Notes under the pieces: model-generated
Database searches by the model: none
What the model was told of the DNA's origin: nothing
The model's input: the letters and a program-made list of their open reading frames with translations, nothing else
Shown: in pieces, positions 7,364 through 17,061 of the stretch
Layout of the letters: the number at the start of each line of letters is the position of its first letter
How positions within the stretch are numbered: position 1 is the stretch's first letter
Origin: Actinomycetes bacterium
GTDB taxonomy: Bacteria; Actinomycetota; Acidimicrobiia; Acidimicrobiales; Acidimicrobiaceae
Reading direction: 5' to 3'
Assembly (NCBI GenBank): GCA_021819725.1
Contig: JAKAQR010000013.1
Location: 14,990-62,290, forward strand
Length of the DNA stretch: 47,301 bases
Made by a program: the position numbers and the translations under genes

Positions 7364-9085
7364 ATGAATGGGAAGATGAATATGTATCGAAAGAGTTGGT
7401 CGAAGAGTGGTCACCAAGGTTCGCGGCTAGCGTTGATGGCCAAATTAGGAGTAATGACCGGAGTTCTGTCACTGACGCTTGCCGCATGTGGTGCTTCGAA
7501 TTCATCGAGTGCCAGTTCGGCCACGACATCCCCTGCGGGTTCGACGACCAGCCAACTCACAATTGAGGGGACCACTGCACCAGTTACCGTGAACAATTTG
7601 AATCCATACAACGGCAACTTTGGTGTTGATTTGATGTACAACTCGCTGATGTTGGTAGACCCTATCAATGGTACGTTGTCTCCAGAGTTGGCGACATCCT
7701 TTAAAGCGGTGAATGCAACGACTTTGGAGTTCACGTTACGCAAGGGTGTGAAGTGGAGCAATGGCACGAACTTCACTCCTGCAGACGTGGTTTTCACCTT
7801 TGATATGTTAAAGAAGTATCCAGCACTCGACGGTGGCGGCGTCTGGGATCAGCTATCCTCGGTCACCGCTTCTGGCGACACGATTATCTTTAAACTCAGT
7901 GTCCCTGATGTGCCATTGAATCTCTCGTTAGCATCGGTACCGATCGTCTCACAAGCCGTGTGGTCGAAGGTCGCCAACCCTGTCACCTACACAGCTACCT
8001 CACCGGTGGTCACTGGCCCGTATACCTTCGATAGTTACGCACCAACAAAGTCGGTCTTCAAGAAAAATCCCCTCTCCTTCGAGGCAAGCGACGTGAAGCC
8101 GGAGACCGTCGCGTTCCTCGTTGGTTCCTCTAGCCAATCTACGAACGAGCTGTTGGTTGCCAATGATACGTATGACTTCTCGTACAACTATTTCCCCGAC
8201 GTGCAGACGACGTATGTGGCACGGAATCCGAAATACAACAAGTATTGGTTTCCGGCCGGAGGTGTGGTGGCGCTGTTCATGAACCTGACCGAGGCGCCGT
8301 TTAATAACCCTGATTTCCGTCGCGGCATCTCCTACGCTATTAACCGGCAAGCGGTCGAGAACAAAGCGGTCTTTGGTGTGGAGGCGGTCGCTCCGCAAAC
8401 GGGTCTGATTCTCCCTGGTGAGCAAGCCTGGACGGATCCATCCATTCCTAACGATGGACTTATTACACAAAATGATGCCACCGCGTTAAAGTACTTCAAG
8501 TTGGCTGGCTACACCGAGAAGGGCGGGAAGTTGGTCAATGGATCTGGGCAACAAGTGAGTTTCTCGATTATGGAGCCCAATAACTACAGTGACTGGGTGG
8601 GAGCCGCTCAACAGATAGCCACCGATTTAGGGAAGGTAGGCATGAATGTCACGTTGAACGAACCGACATCAGCTGTCTATACGACTGATACGGAGGCGGG
8701 TCAATTCCAGGCTGCGATGGGAAGTTTTGGTGGTAGCGGTAGTGCCTATAGCACGTTTAACCCCATTCTGAACAGCTCCTTTGCCGCGCCTATCAAGTCA
8801 GCTGCAGTGAGTAACTGGGAGCGCTTCAAGAGTACCCAAGTGGATTCCGAGCTAGCAAATCTTGCGGCAGCAACCACTACCTCAGCGATGATCAAGGCAA
8901 CATATCCACTGCAACGGCTGATGTACACGCAGGCACCGATTGTTGACCTCTATTACGGGGGCATGTGGGGTATGTTCACCACCAAGCATTGGGTTGGTTG
9001 GCCATCGGCGAGTAATCCCTACACGTTGCCTGCCACCTGGGATGATGATCTGCTCGCTATTCTGATGCACGTGCGTCCCTCGTAA
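7364..9085 (+). CDS. ABC transporter substrate-binding lipoprotein, family 5
   Basis: A 573-residue extracytoplasmic solute-binding protein of the oligopeptide/nickel class (SBP_bac_5). The N-terminus is a lipoprotein signal: basic residues, then LGVMTGVLSLTLAACGAS with the lipobox Cys42, followed by a Ser/Thr-rich linker. Family motifs include NPYNGNFGVDLMYNSLMLVD, FTLRKGVKWSNGTNFTPADV with VVFTFDML, TGPYTFDSY and FRRGISYAINRQAV. It should deliver substrate to the permeases encoded next. Many family-5 binding proteins carry peptides, others carry oligosaccharides; the neighbouring glycosidase favours a sugar here. ATG 7364 is chosen over 7331 because GGGAGAAG lies just upstream. Confidence 0.9.
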   Translation: MNGKMNMYRKSWSKSGHQGSRLALMAKLGVMTGVLSLTLAACGASNSSSASSATTSPAGSTTSQLTIEGTTAPVTVNNLNPYNGNFGVDLMYNSLMLVDPINGTLSPELATSFKAVNATTLEFTLRKGVKWSNGTNFTPADVVFTFDMLKKYPALDGGGVWDQLSSVTASGDTIIFKLSVPDVPLNLSLASVPIVSQAVWSKVANPVTYTATSPVVTGPYTFDSYAPTKSVFKKNPLSFEASDVKPETVAFLVGSSSQSTNELLVANDTYDFSYNYFPDVQTTYVARNPKYNKYWFPAGGVVALFMNLTEAPFNNPDFRRGISYAINRQAVENKAVFGVEAVAPQTGLILPGEQAWTDPSIPNDGLITQNDATALKYFKLAGYTEKGGKLVNGSGQQVSFSIMEPNNYSDWVGAAQQIATDLGKVGMNVTLNEPTSAVYTTDTEAGQFQAAMGSFGGSGSAYSTFNPILNSSFAAPIKSAAVSNWERFKSTQVDSELANLAAATTTSAMIKATYPLQRLMYTQAPIVDLYYGGMWGMFTTKHWVGWPSASNPYTLPATWDDDLLAILMHVRPS

Positions 9086-9130
9086 GTAGTTCCCTAGTGC
9101 GTTGGTGAGCCAGCAGAAAGGAGGAATGCG

Positions 9131-10117
9131 ATGCGGTATTTCGCCCGAAAGGGAGCGATGTTTTTGCTCACACTTTGGGCAGCGGTCACGTTGAATTTTG
9201 TCATTCCTCGATTGATGCCTGGTTCACCGGTGCAGGCGACACTGGCCCGTTTGGCGGCGGGTGGTCAGACGGTCACTGAAGCCACCAAACGGGCCATCGA
9301 GATCCAGTTGGGGTTACCGCATTCCAGCCTATGGGTCCAATATCGCGATTATCTAGTCAACATCTCACAGCTGCGATTCGGGATGACCTACTCGATCACC
9401 GACGAGTCGGTAGCTCACGCTATTTTGTCAGCTGCTCCGTGGACGTTGGTGTTGGTTGGAACGAGCACAGTGATCGCGTTTGTTATCGGAACCTTGCTCG
9501 GTGTCTATGCAGGTTGGCGACGGCAGTCGCGCGTCGACAGCGTAGTCACCGTAGGCTCCACCTTTTTTTCGGCTTTCCCGCCATTCTTTCTCGGTCTCCT
9601 ATTGCTTTACTTCCTGGGCTTCAAGTACCATCTCTTTCCTTTGACTGGGGGGTATACACCTGGTGCAGCTCCACAGTTGACCTTCTCTTTCTTGGGAGAT
9701 GCGGTTTACCATAGTATTCTTCCGGCGGTTACGTTGGTGGTCACATCTCTCGCGGGGTGGGTGCTGGGGATGCGCAATAACATGATCAACACACTTGGTG
9801 AGGATTATGTACTTTTCGCTGAGGCGAATGGGTTGCGTGACAGGACGATTGCCTTGCTGTACGTCGCTCGTAATGCGCTGCTTCCCAATGTCACGGGTTT
9901 CGGCTTAGCGTTGGGGGCGGTGATTGGGGGATCAGTGCTAGTCGAGAGCATTTTTGGGTATCCGGGGATTGGGAGCCTTCTGCTCCTCGCGGTTGACAAC
10001 CGTGATTATCCTCTCATGCAGGCCATCTTCCTCCTCATCACCGTGAGCATGTTGGTCACGATTTTCCTGGTGGACCTACTCTATGGATGGCTCGACCCTC
10101 GGGTGCGTGAGGTATGA
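9131..10117 (+). CDS. ABC transporter permease, DppB/OppB type
   Basis: A 328-residue inner-membrane permease. It opens with MRYFARKGAMFLLTLWAAVT and NFVIPRLMPGSP, the usual N-terminal hydrophobic helix of OppB-type subunits, followed by about five further membrane segments. The coupling (EAA) loop region contains LGEDYVLFAEANGLRDRTI and RNALLPNVTGFGLALG. It should form the transmembrane path together with the next gene product. ATG 9131 has the strong site AAAGGAGG upstream. It belongs to a five-gene operon with the binding protein, a second permease and two ATPases. Confidence 0.92.
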   Translation: MRYFARKGAMFLLTLWAAVTLNFVIPRLMPGSPVQATLARLAAGGQTVTEATKRAIEIQLGLPHSSLWVQYRDYLVNISQLRFGMTYSITDESVAHAILSAAPWTLVLVGTSTVIAFVIGTLLGVYAGWRRQSRVDSVVTVGSTFFSAFPPFFLGLLLLYFLGFKYHLFPLTGGYTPGAAPQLTFSFLGDAVYHSILPAVTLVVTSLAGWVLGMRNNMINTLGEDYVLFAEANGLRDRTIALLYVARNALLPNVTGFGLALGAVIGGSVLVESIFGYPGIGSLLLLAVDNRDYPLMQAIFLLITVSMLVTIFLVDLLYGWLDPRVREV

Positions 10118-10118
10118 G

Positions 10119-11105
10119 ATGTACCGTGAAGCTACCGGTGCGATGGACGGTCGAAGGGAGCGCTTCATGGCGATAGTTCCTCCAGCTACTCCGATGCAGA
10201 ACGACGTCGATGAGGGCCCTACAATCGGGGGGCGGCTCCGTGAAACTCCGAGGCGATTGCGGTTTGTCACACGGGCACTTGTCACACTCTGGTCGAACCG
10301 TAAGGCTCGAGTGGGTTTGATCATTCTTGGTTTCTTCATTGTTGTGGCAATCCTCGCTCCGTGGCTGGCTCCGCATTCACCGACGGCTACGAACTTTCGA
10401 CCCTATCAAAACCCGAACGCGGTGAATTGGTTGGGCACTACTGGCAACGGCCAAGATGTGCTCTCGCAGATGATCTATGGCACTCGGGTCTCGTTACTGG
10501 TGGGGTTGGGGGCGGGCCTTCTTGCCACGTTCTTGGCGCTGTTGGTTGGATTGATTGCCGGCTTCCGTCCTGGCATTATCGATGAAGTCTTGAGTTTTAC
10601 CACGAATTTAGCCCTGGTACTACCTGGGTTGCCGCTCATGATAGTGATCGCCGCTTACCTGCGAAGTAACTCAACTTGGATGATACTGCTAGTGATTGGG
10701 TTCACTGGATGGGCGACTGGCGCGCGCGTGATGCGGAGTCAGACGGCAACGTTACGTACGCGAGATTTCGTAACTGCTGCGGTGTTCTCGGGTGAGCGGC
10801 TTTTTCGTATTGCCTTTCGTGAGATTCTCCCTAATATGATCTCCTTGGCAGCCGCGAGTTTTTTTGGGGCCGCCACCGCTGCGGTGATTGCAGCGGCAAG
10901 TCTCGAGTTCCTTGGGCTCGGAAATCCTAATACTGTGAGTTGGGGTTCCATTCTGTATTGGGCTGAGAACGATAACGCGCTGCTCACGGGTCAATGGGTG
11001 CTCGTCTTTGTACCCGGGCTTGCGATCGTCTTGTTGGCACTTTCCTTCATTCTTATCAATTTCGGCATTGATGCCCTATCGAATCCACGACTGCGCGAGC
11101 GTTAA
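10119..11105 (+). CDS. ABC transporter permease, DppC/OppC type
   Basis: A 328-residue partner permease. The N-terminal part holds the OppC-type segment RKARVGLIILGFFIVVAILA followed by PWLAPHSP. WLGTTGNGQDVLSQMIYGTR is typical of the family, and the EAA-loop region reads RDFVTAAVFSGERLFRIAFR. Several starts are possible: 10083 overlaps the previous gene, ATG 10119 lies one base after its stop with GAGGT upstream, and ATG 10167 has AAGGGAG at good spacing. I list 10119; the true start could be 10167, which would remove a weakly conserved 16-residue tail. Confidence 0.9.
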   Translation: MYREATGAMDGRRERFMAIVPPATPMQNDVDEGPTIGGRLRETPRRLRFVTRALVTLWSNRKARVGLIILGFFIVVAILAPWLAPHSPTATNFRPYQNPNAVNWLGTTGNGQDVLSQMIYGTRVSLLVGLGAGLLATFLALLVGLIAGFRPGIIDEVLSFTTNLALVLPGLPLMIVIAAYLRSNSTWMILLVIGFTGWATGARVMRSQTATLRTRDFVTAAVFSGERLFRIAFREILPNMISLAAASFFGAATAAVIAAASLEFLGLGNPNTVSWGSILYWAENDNALLTGQWVLVFVPGLAIVLLALSFILINFGIDALSNPRLRER

Positions 11106-12113
11106 ATGGTACTTCTTGAAGCCAAGGGTGTGAACGTTGTCTATCAACCAGGGCGCGGCGAGCGTATTTGGGCAGTTCGCGACGTGGATATCTCCTTGAA
11201 TGAAGGCGAGTTTGTCGGCGTGGTGGGGGAGTCCGGGTGTGGAAAGTCTACGTTAGGTTTCGCTCTTACGCAGATGTTACAGCCACCGGCGTTCCTCGAG
11301 AGTGGCGTGATCGAGTTTCGCGGAGTCGACATCGCAGGGTTGAGTGGTGAAGAACTGCGACAGCAGCGCCGCAGGGGGTTTGCTGTTGTCCTTCAGAGCG
11401 GCATGAATGCGCTCAATCCGGTTCGGACCATTCAGCATCAGATTGGTGACGTGCTGCGAGCGCACAAAAAGGAAGGAGAGGATTGGTCCAAGGGTGTAGT
11501 TCACGAAAGAGGGGCGGAGTTGCTCAAGATGGTGGGACTCGATGCGGGGTCGCTCAGTCGCTTTCCTCATGAGCTCTCTGGTGGCATGCGTCAACGGGCT
11601 GCGATCGCCTTGGCGTTGGCACTCGAGCCCGAGCTCATCGTTTTTGATGAGCCAACGACGGCACTCGACGTGATTGTTCAAGCTGCGCTGATGGAGACCA
11701 TCAAAGAGCTGCAGCGCAGTCGAGGATTCACAGCACTCTTAATCAGCCATGATATGTCAGTGGTCCTTGATGCGACCGACCGAGTCATCGTGATGTATGC
11801 GGGGAGGATAGTCGAAGATCAAGCATCGCAACAGATGCTTCGCACGGGTTTGCACCATCCTTATACCGAAGCCCTGTTTCACTGTTACGCCGATCCTCGG
11901 GCCGACGAAGTTGTCCTGCAGGATATTCCTGGTTCTCCCCCAGATCTTTCAATGCCCGACCTGGCGTGCGCCTTTGCTCCACGATGCACGATAGCCGTGG
12001 ATGGCTGTTGGCGTGAACGTCCATTGCTAGCCGAGGTTGAGGGCGGTGGAAGGATCGCCTGTCTTCGAAGGAGGTTTGCCGCCGAAGAGAAGGGAGGAGG
12101 GTTGCATAAATGA
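11106..12113 (+). CDS. ABC transporter ATPase, DppD/OppD type
   Basis: A 335-residue ATP-binding subunit with Walker A GESGCGKST, Q-loop VVLQSGMNALNP, signature LSGGMRQR, Walker B LIVFDEPTTALD and switch histidine LISHD. The C-terminal extension (HHPYTEALF, then CAFAPRCTIAVDGCW and a final ACLRR) is the oligo_HPY domain with four cysteines, which in related DppD proteins can bind an iron-sulfur cluster. It energises the transporter from the cytoplasmic side. ATG 11106 immediately follows the TAA of the permease gene; the ribosome-binding site is weak, so translation may be coupled. Its end overlaps the next ATG. Confidence 0.93.
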   Translation: MVLLEAKGVNVVYQPGRGERIWAVRDVDISLNEGEFVGVVGESGCGKSTLGFALTQMLQPPAFLESGVIEFRGVDIAGLSGEELRQQRRRGFAVVLQSGMNALNPVRTIQHQIGDVLRAHKKEGEDWSKGVVHERGAELLKMVGLDAGSLSRFPHELSGGMRQRAAIALALALEPELIVFDEPTTALDVIVQAALMETIKELQRSRGFTALLISHDMSVVLDATDRVIVMYAGRIVEDQASQQMLRTGLHHPYTEALFHCYADPRADEVVLQDIPGSPPDLSMPDLACAFAPRCTIAVDGCWRERPLLAEVEGGGRIACLRRRFAAEEKGGGLHK

Positions 12114-12961
12114 TGCGAGATCAGGAGTTGTCGAAGCAGTTATCAGGGTTTGCTGATGGAGTTCCGTCACTCACTGTCGAGCACCTGTCAAAGGGTTATC
12201 GCCGGCGGCGTGGCAAGGGGGTTGTCCTCGCCGTTGATGATGTCTCCTTTGTGATCCCATCTGGCGTGGCCGTTGGCTTAGTTGGGGCGAGCGGGAGCGG
12301 AAAGTCGACGATAGCGAAGTTGATTACCGGAACTGAACGGCCGGACGCTGGTGATATTCGGTTTGGTCCCTTTTCCATGGCGCACTTGCCGCGTCGGTCT
12401 CTACGGGAGCTGCACCGAAGGGTTCAGATGGTGTTTCAGGACCCATATGGAGCGCTCAACCCCGTACATACTGTTGGGTACGCAGTGTCGAGGCCGTGTG
12501 TCAACTATCTCAACATGTCTACGGCAGAGGCGGGCAATCGCACAGAGGAGTTGTTAGAGCGGGTCGGATTGGCTCCGTCGAAGCAATTTGTGGAGAAGCT
12601 ACCGCATCAGCTCTCTGGCGGACAGCGCCAGCGCGTGGTCATTGCCCGAGCACTTGCTTGCGAGCCACTACTGCTCGTCGCCGATGAGCCTGTATCGATG
12701 CTCGATGTATCGCTCCGAGCGGGCATTCTCAAGTTGTTAGCCGATCTGCAGCGCGACCGTGGGTTGAGCTTGCTCTACATCACTCATGATCTGTTGAGTG
12801 CCAGGGTCCTGACCGATCACATCCTGGTGTTAAACAAGGGCAGAATTGTCGAGGAAGGGGTGACCAAAGAGGTGCTGCAACATCCCAAAGATCCCTACAC
12901 CAAGGAGCTGCTGGATGCCCTCGCGACACCGGAGGCGATCATTCACCCGGGCACCGCGTAG
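12110..12961 (+). CDS. ABC transporter ATPase, DppF/OppF type
   Basis: A 283-residue second ATPase with Walker A GASGSGKST, Q-loop VFQDPYGALNP, signature LSGGQRQR, Walker B LLVADEPVSMLD and H-loop YITHD. It is shorter than most OppF proteins (~320) because it stops soon after HPKDPYTKELLDAL and lacks the cysteine-bearing tail. It pairs with the previous ATPase. The start ATG 12110 overlaps the upstream stop codon and is preceded by GGGAGGAGGG. A decayed copy of the last third of this gene lies at about 17062-17433. Confidence 0.93.
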   Translation: MMRDQELSKQLSGFADGVPSLTVEHLSKGYRRRRGKGVVLAVDDVSFVIPSGVAVGLVGASGSGKSTIAKLITGTERPDAGDIRFGPFSMAHLPRRSLRELHRRVQMVFQDPYGALNPVHTVGYAVSRPCVNYLNMSTAEAGNRTEELLERVGLAPSKQFVEKLPHQLSGGQRQRVVIARALACEPLLLVADEPVSMLDVSLRAGILKLLADLQRDRGLSLLYITHDLLSARVLTDHILVLNKGRIVEEGVTKEVLQHPKDPYTKELLDALATPEAIIHPGTA

Positions 12962-13526
12962 TGCACTGGCTCGATGTGCGGCCGACACTGGACCAACAGC
13001 GGGGCTATGTGCACCACCGCGTAGAGCTGAGCGAAGTCGTCTGTCGCGCAAACTCTTGGCGGGTCTTCTCGGCGACACAACCTCGTGGGTGCGCATGAGT
13101 CGATAGAACTGGAGTAGTGAGGCCCCGGTGATCGACCGCTCACGTGGAAAGAATGGCAACTCATTGCGACCAGCGCAATAGTCTGCTGGGACCGGGGGAT
13201 TTATCAGTGTAGTTCATCACACCAGGCGCCACAGGCGGACTGGCGCCCAACACCGGGCAAGCCATCGCATGACCAACCCGAGGCGCTGGTTGGAGTTGGA
13301 GGTCCACAATTGGCCAAGTGGAGAAGGAGCCGAAAGGTCCAACGGCCCCTTTGCTGAGGAACACCGTGACTGAGTCCGTGATCAAGGGGCAAGTCGGAGG
13401 GCTGGGCGACCTGGAAGGGTCTTACCGGGTGATGAATTGATCACTATCACCGTGCGCTCACCAGTGAGGCTACCGCGTTCAGTGCACGGCCCCTTCTTGC
13501 ATAGAATCCGGACTTGCACGCGTTCA
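12962..13526. other. Intergenic stretch between transporter operon and tricorn gene
   Basis: About 565 bases between the convergent ABC operon and the minus-strand protease gene. No ORF here looks like a protein: the longest is a 74-codon minus frame at 13161-13385 without family features or a good ribosome-binding site. Short inverted repeats are present at 13225-13247 (GGCGCCA, 9 bases, TGGCGCC) and 13508-13535 (CCGGACT, 14 bases, AGTCCGG). The second overlaps the protease stop codon and could end that transcript. The region may be decayed sequence. Confidence 0.4.
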
Positions 13527-16500
13527 TCAGTCCGGGTGCGGCGGCTGAAGGGGTGGTCGCTGGGAGAGATCGGGGCGCGGCCGAACAGTACGTTGCAGGG
13601 CTTCCCGAGCAAGCGTCACGGCTTGCTCCAACTGGGGATCGTGCCCTTGCCCATAGTCTTCGGGTGTGATCGGTACCTCGTAGTCGGGGTTCACGCCATG
13701 GTTCTCAACCCCAAATCCGACATCATCAAACCAGAACGCGGTCTCGGGTTGCGTAGTGACGGTTCCGTCCACCAGTTGAATCGACGGCGAAATGCCGACT
13801 ACACCGCCCCAGGTTCTGGTCCCAACGACAGGACCAAGCGCGAGCTGTTGAAATGCATGAGCAAATATATCGCCATCAGAGCCAGCCCACTCGTCAGCGA
13901 TTGCCACCAATGGTCCCGTTGGAGAGGACTCCGGATACCCCTCCGGTGCCTCCCAGCGAGAGATGGCCTCCCCAAGGCGCCGCATCGCCAAGCGTGGAAT
14001 GAGCAGACCGGATACGTGTCCACCACCATTGTGGCGAATATCGATGACCAGCGCGTCTCGCTCTGCTTCGCGCCCATAGGCTCGGAAGAACTCTGAAAAA
14101 CCAGGTGCGCCCATATCGGGAACGTGCACATAGCCAACACGCCCACCGCTCGATTCATGTACATACGTGCGATTTCGGCTGACCCACTCTCGATAGCGCG
14201 CCCGTCGCTCATCGGCGAGTGGCCGAACCACCACTCGACGCAGTTCGCCTCCTAAACCGAGGATGGTAAGCTCGGTGTCGATCCCGGCGCGGTTCACCAG
14301 GCGTTGGGCGGGTGACACTGCTGGACCAACCGCCAGTCCGGCTATCTCGACGATCCCTTCTCCCTCGACAACTCCAACCCCAACCGCCGCAAGCGGACTG
14401 CCGTCCTCAGGACTCCACACGTCCCCCTTGACCACATGGCGGACACGCCATACCTTCTCCTCGTCAAGTGCAAGATCTGCACCAAGACGACCAGTGGTCC
14501 ACATTGGCGGCCTGCGATGGTCACCACCGATCTCGTACGCATGGCTCGTACCAAGTTCGCCTTGGAGTTCCCAAAGTACATCCGATAGGTCAGCCCTACT
14601 CGCTATCCTGCCGACAAGCGGTAGGTAGCGGTCGAGGACCGTCTGCCAGTCGACCCCTGAGAGATCTTCGACCCAGAAATGATCCCGCTGGAGTCGCCAT
14701 GCCTCTTGCATCATTTGGCGCCACTCGGAGGGGGGATCCACTTCGACCCGAACTCTCTTGAGGTCGATCCAGCCGGATGCTCGGCCCGGCTCATCACCTC
14801 CACCTTCCGAGGGCTTGGCACCAGCGGCCATCGCGCGCAGTCGTGTGCCAAACTTCGCGACCAGCGTGCTGTGATCTGCCGACACCACGAACGACTTCAC
14901 ACCTTTGGCCAACACTTCGTGCATGCCGGTCGCAAGATCAAATGCCTCTAGGGTACCCTCGGAGGTGTCAGACAGAAGGTTGGCGTTGCGGGCGCCACGG
15001 ACGGGGCGATTGTGAAGCAAAAGCTTCGTTCCGACTGCGGCTAGCGCGTCATAGCGTCCCTCTGGCACCTCGATGGCAAGGATTCGATCGGTGAGTCCCT
15101 CGGCATCGAGTTCCACCGGTGACTGCCCCGGATCGGGTGCCGTGTCGTCGGAGCTAGCCGCACTTCGTTCGGCAGGCTTTGCCTCCCCCATGCCTCGTGG
15201 TTCTGGATGCAACGGTGAGGGAGTGCTAGCGGCAAGCGTCAGAAGATACGGCCGTACCGCGAGTGGAAAGCCATAATCAAAAATAGCCATGTCGGGAACG
15301 GGGTCAAAGCTTCGACGGGAAAGAAAGGCAAGCCATTTCCCCGAGGGATCAAAGACTGGCCGATTGTCGGCAAATTCGCCCGTTGTCGCTACAATCGGGG
15401 GACCACCCGCTACTTTGGAAAGGCGGATTTGCGTCGTATGGGTTCCTACCGGTACCACATAGGCGACCAATGAGGAGTCTGCAGACCAGGCAAGGTCGCG
15501 AATCCACCCGTCGGTTGCCTCGTCAACCAAACGCCACTCACCTGAGGCCACTTCAATCAACAGGAGCCGACGATCAAGGGTGGCGACGGCAACCAGGTGC
15601 CCGTCTGGTGACGCTGCAAGATCGATCAGGCCAGACATCCCTGGAATCGCCAAGGGGCGGGTGGCACTGCTATCGGTCGGTAAGACAACGAGAGTGTCTT
15701 CACCTCCCTCATCACTGAGTGCGACGAGCCCTGAACCGTCCCCAAGCCAAGCGACCAGGCGGTAGCGGACTCCTTGGGGATTGCCATGCTGGCGAGCTGC
15801 CCCGTCGAAGAGTGGGAGCGTAAAGGGCTTGCCCCGGACAACTACACCAAGCGTGTGCCCCGCAGGGTGTAGCGCATATTCACCAAGGTTATTAGTTGGG
15901 TTGACAAAGCGGGTCTGACGTTGTGCCCGAGCTCCGGGTAACCTGACTGGGATGGGTTCGGGCGCCCCACTCTCGGGTGCAAAGACATAGAGTTCCCCTC
16001 CTGCAGCGTAGACGACGACGCGACCATCGCTTTTTGCATCTCTCGCGTAGAAGTCATCATGAGTGCTATGACGGATGAGGTCTTCTCCGTTCGGATCAAC
16101 CGAATAGAGGTTGCCTATCCCTTCGTGGTCGGAGAGAAAGTAGACGCGATCGCCGATCCACATTGGACAGGCCAGATTGCCACCAAGTTGCTTCAGAATT
16201 TGGACAAACCGAGGGGTTCCGCTGTTCGGATTGGTACCGTCGCTCGCCGGAGGTCGTACCCAAAGCTGGCCTGCGGTGCCACCACGATAACGTTTCCACC
16301 ATGCCGGCTCTCCGGCGTACCTGCCCAGCACTACTCCACCGGTGCTCTTTGTGTCGGGAGACGCAAAGGCAAGACCACTGACTGGCCCAAAGGCAAGTCG
16401 CTCTGGCTCCTTGTTGCCCGGATTCTCTACGTCAATCGCGTACGCCCAGGTGTGATCGCCCCCATGGCGGCCCCGCGGGCGATAGAACGGCTCACCGGCG

Positions 16501-16844
16501 GCGCTTGAGAAGATGAGACGTCTCTCGGCATCGAACCCGAGTAGTGACTCGACCCCCAATGAGGTAAGACGCTCACTTGGACCGCCACTCGTAGGGAGAT
16601 ACCAAGCCTCTGGCTCCCCAGTATCGCGACCGATGTAGGCGAGCCAGCTCCCATCGGGTGCAAGCAGCGGATCACTTGGCTCTCCAGCACTCTGGCTGCG
16701 GCGCTCGGCGATTCCACCGGCGAGGTCGGCGACCCAGATGTCATCCTCGGCGACAAAGGCGATCAAATCACCAGCAACCGTGGGTTGACGAAGGTAAGCC
16801 CGCTGGTCCTTGGAATCACTAGCTTGGTGACGAGAGTTTGACAT
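13527..16844 (-). CDS. Tricorn-type protease (S41 family)
   Basis: A 1105-residue homologue of tricorn protease. Residues ~20-350 and ~350-660 read as two beta-propellers (DDIWVADLAGG, PDGSWLAYIGRDTGEPEAWY). A C1 region follows with GELGTSHAY (His768), then a PDZ-like segment (~800-880), then the S41 core: VIDIRHNGGGH, ADEWAGSDGD (nucleophile Ser989) and FGVENHGVNPD (Glu1047). These match the Thermoplasma His746, Ser965 and Glu1023 with constant offset. No signal peptide is visible, so it should be cytosolic. The family trims peptides released by the proteasome, and a proteasome locus is encoded 12 kb downstream. ATG 16844 is preceded by GAAGGATAGG at long spacing. It lies alone on the minus strand. 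Confidence 0.93.
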   Translation of the reverse strand: MSNSRHQASDSKDQRAYLRQPTVAGDLIAFVAEDDIWVADLAGGIAERRSQSAGEPSDPLLAPDGSWLAYIGRDTGEPEAWYLPTSGGPSERLTSLGVESLLGFDAERRLIFSSAAGEPFYRPRGRHGGDHTWAYAIDVENPGNKEPERLAFGPVSGLAFASPDTKSTGGVVLGRYAGEPAWWKRYRGGTAGQLWVRPPASDGTNPNSGTPRFVQILKQLGGNLACPMWIGDRVYFLSDHEGIGNLYSVDPNGEDLIRHSTHDDFYARDAKSDGRVVVYAAGGELYVFAPESGAPEPIPVRLPGARAQRQTRFVNPTNNLGEYALHPAGHTLGVVVRGKPFTLPLFDGAARQHGNPQGVRYRLVAWLGDGSGLVALSDEGGEDTLVVLPTDSSATRPLAIPGMSGLIDLAASPDGHLVAVATLDRRLLLIEVASGEWRLVDEATDGWIRDLAWSADSSLVAYVVPVGTHTTQIRLSKVAGGPPIVATTGEFADNRPVFDPSGKWLAFLSRRSFDPVPDMAIFDYGFPLAVRPYLLTLAASTPSPLHPEPRGMGEAKPAERSAASSDDTAPDPGQSPVELDAEGLTDRILAIEVPEGRYDALAAVGTKLLLHNRPVRGARNANLLSDTSEGTLEAFDLATGMHEVLAKGVKSFVVSADHSTLVAKFGTRLRAMAAGAKPSEGGGDEPGRASGWIDLKRVRVEVDPPSEWRQMMQEAWRLQRDHFWVEDLSGVDWQTVLDRYLPLVGRIASRADLSDVLWELQGELGTSHAYEIGGDHRRPPMWTTGRLGADLALDEEKVWRVRHVVKGDVWSPEDGSPLAAVGVGVVEGEGIVEIAGLAVGPAVSPAQRLVNRAGIDTELTILGLGGELRRVVVRPLADERRARYREWVSRNRTYVHESSGGRVGYVHVPDMGAPGFSEFFRAYGREAERDALVIDIRHNGGGHVSGLLIPRLAMRRLGEAISRWEAPEGYPESSPTGPLVAIADEWAGSDGDIFAHAFQQLALGPVVGTRTWGGVVGISPSIQLVDGTVTTQPETAFWFDDVGFGVENHGVNPDYEVPITPEDYGQGHDPQLEQAVTLAREALQRTVRPRPDLSQRPPLQPPHPD

Positions 16845-17061
16845 GAGTACAGCCTATCCTTCTCCCTCTCGCGCGGCGTCTACAGATGCCGCTGCGAGAG
16901 CATCAGACCTAGTCGGCTGGCACGTCCTCCACCGCTCCAACAACCGCTCTCGCACTGACTCTGGAGCCCTGAGGGGCCGACGCTTAGCGTCTGTCGAATG
17001 CTCATTCCCGCCAGCTATCAACCTGGACGAGTGTAGGTCGTGATTGGGCCGGACTGTCAAT
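16845..17061. other. Gap between tricorn start and ATPase pseudogene
   Basis: About 215 bases with no gene; it must hold the promoter of the tricorn gene (minus strand). I see no clear promoter boxes and no repeat of note. Confidence 0.3.

Noticed and set aside
13437..14096. 219-codon plus-strand ORF
   Set aside because: It is mostly antisense to the 3' end of the tricorn gene, whose conserved catalytic motifs fix the true frame.
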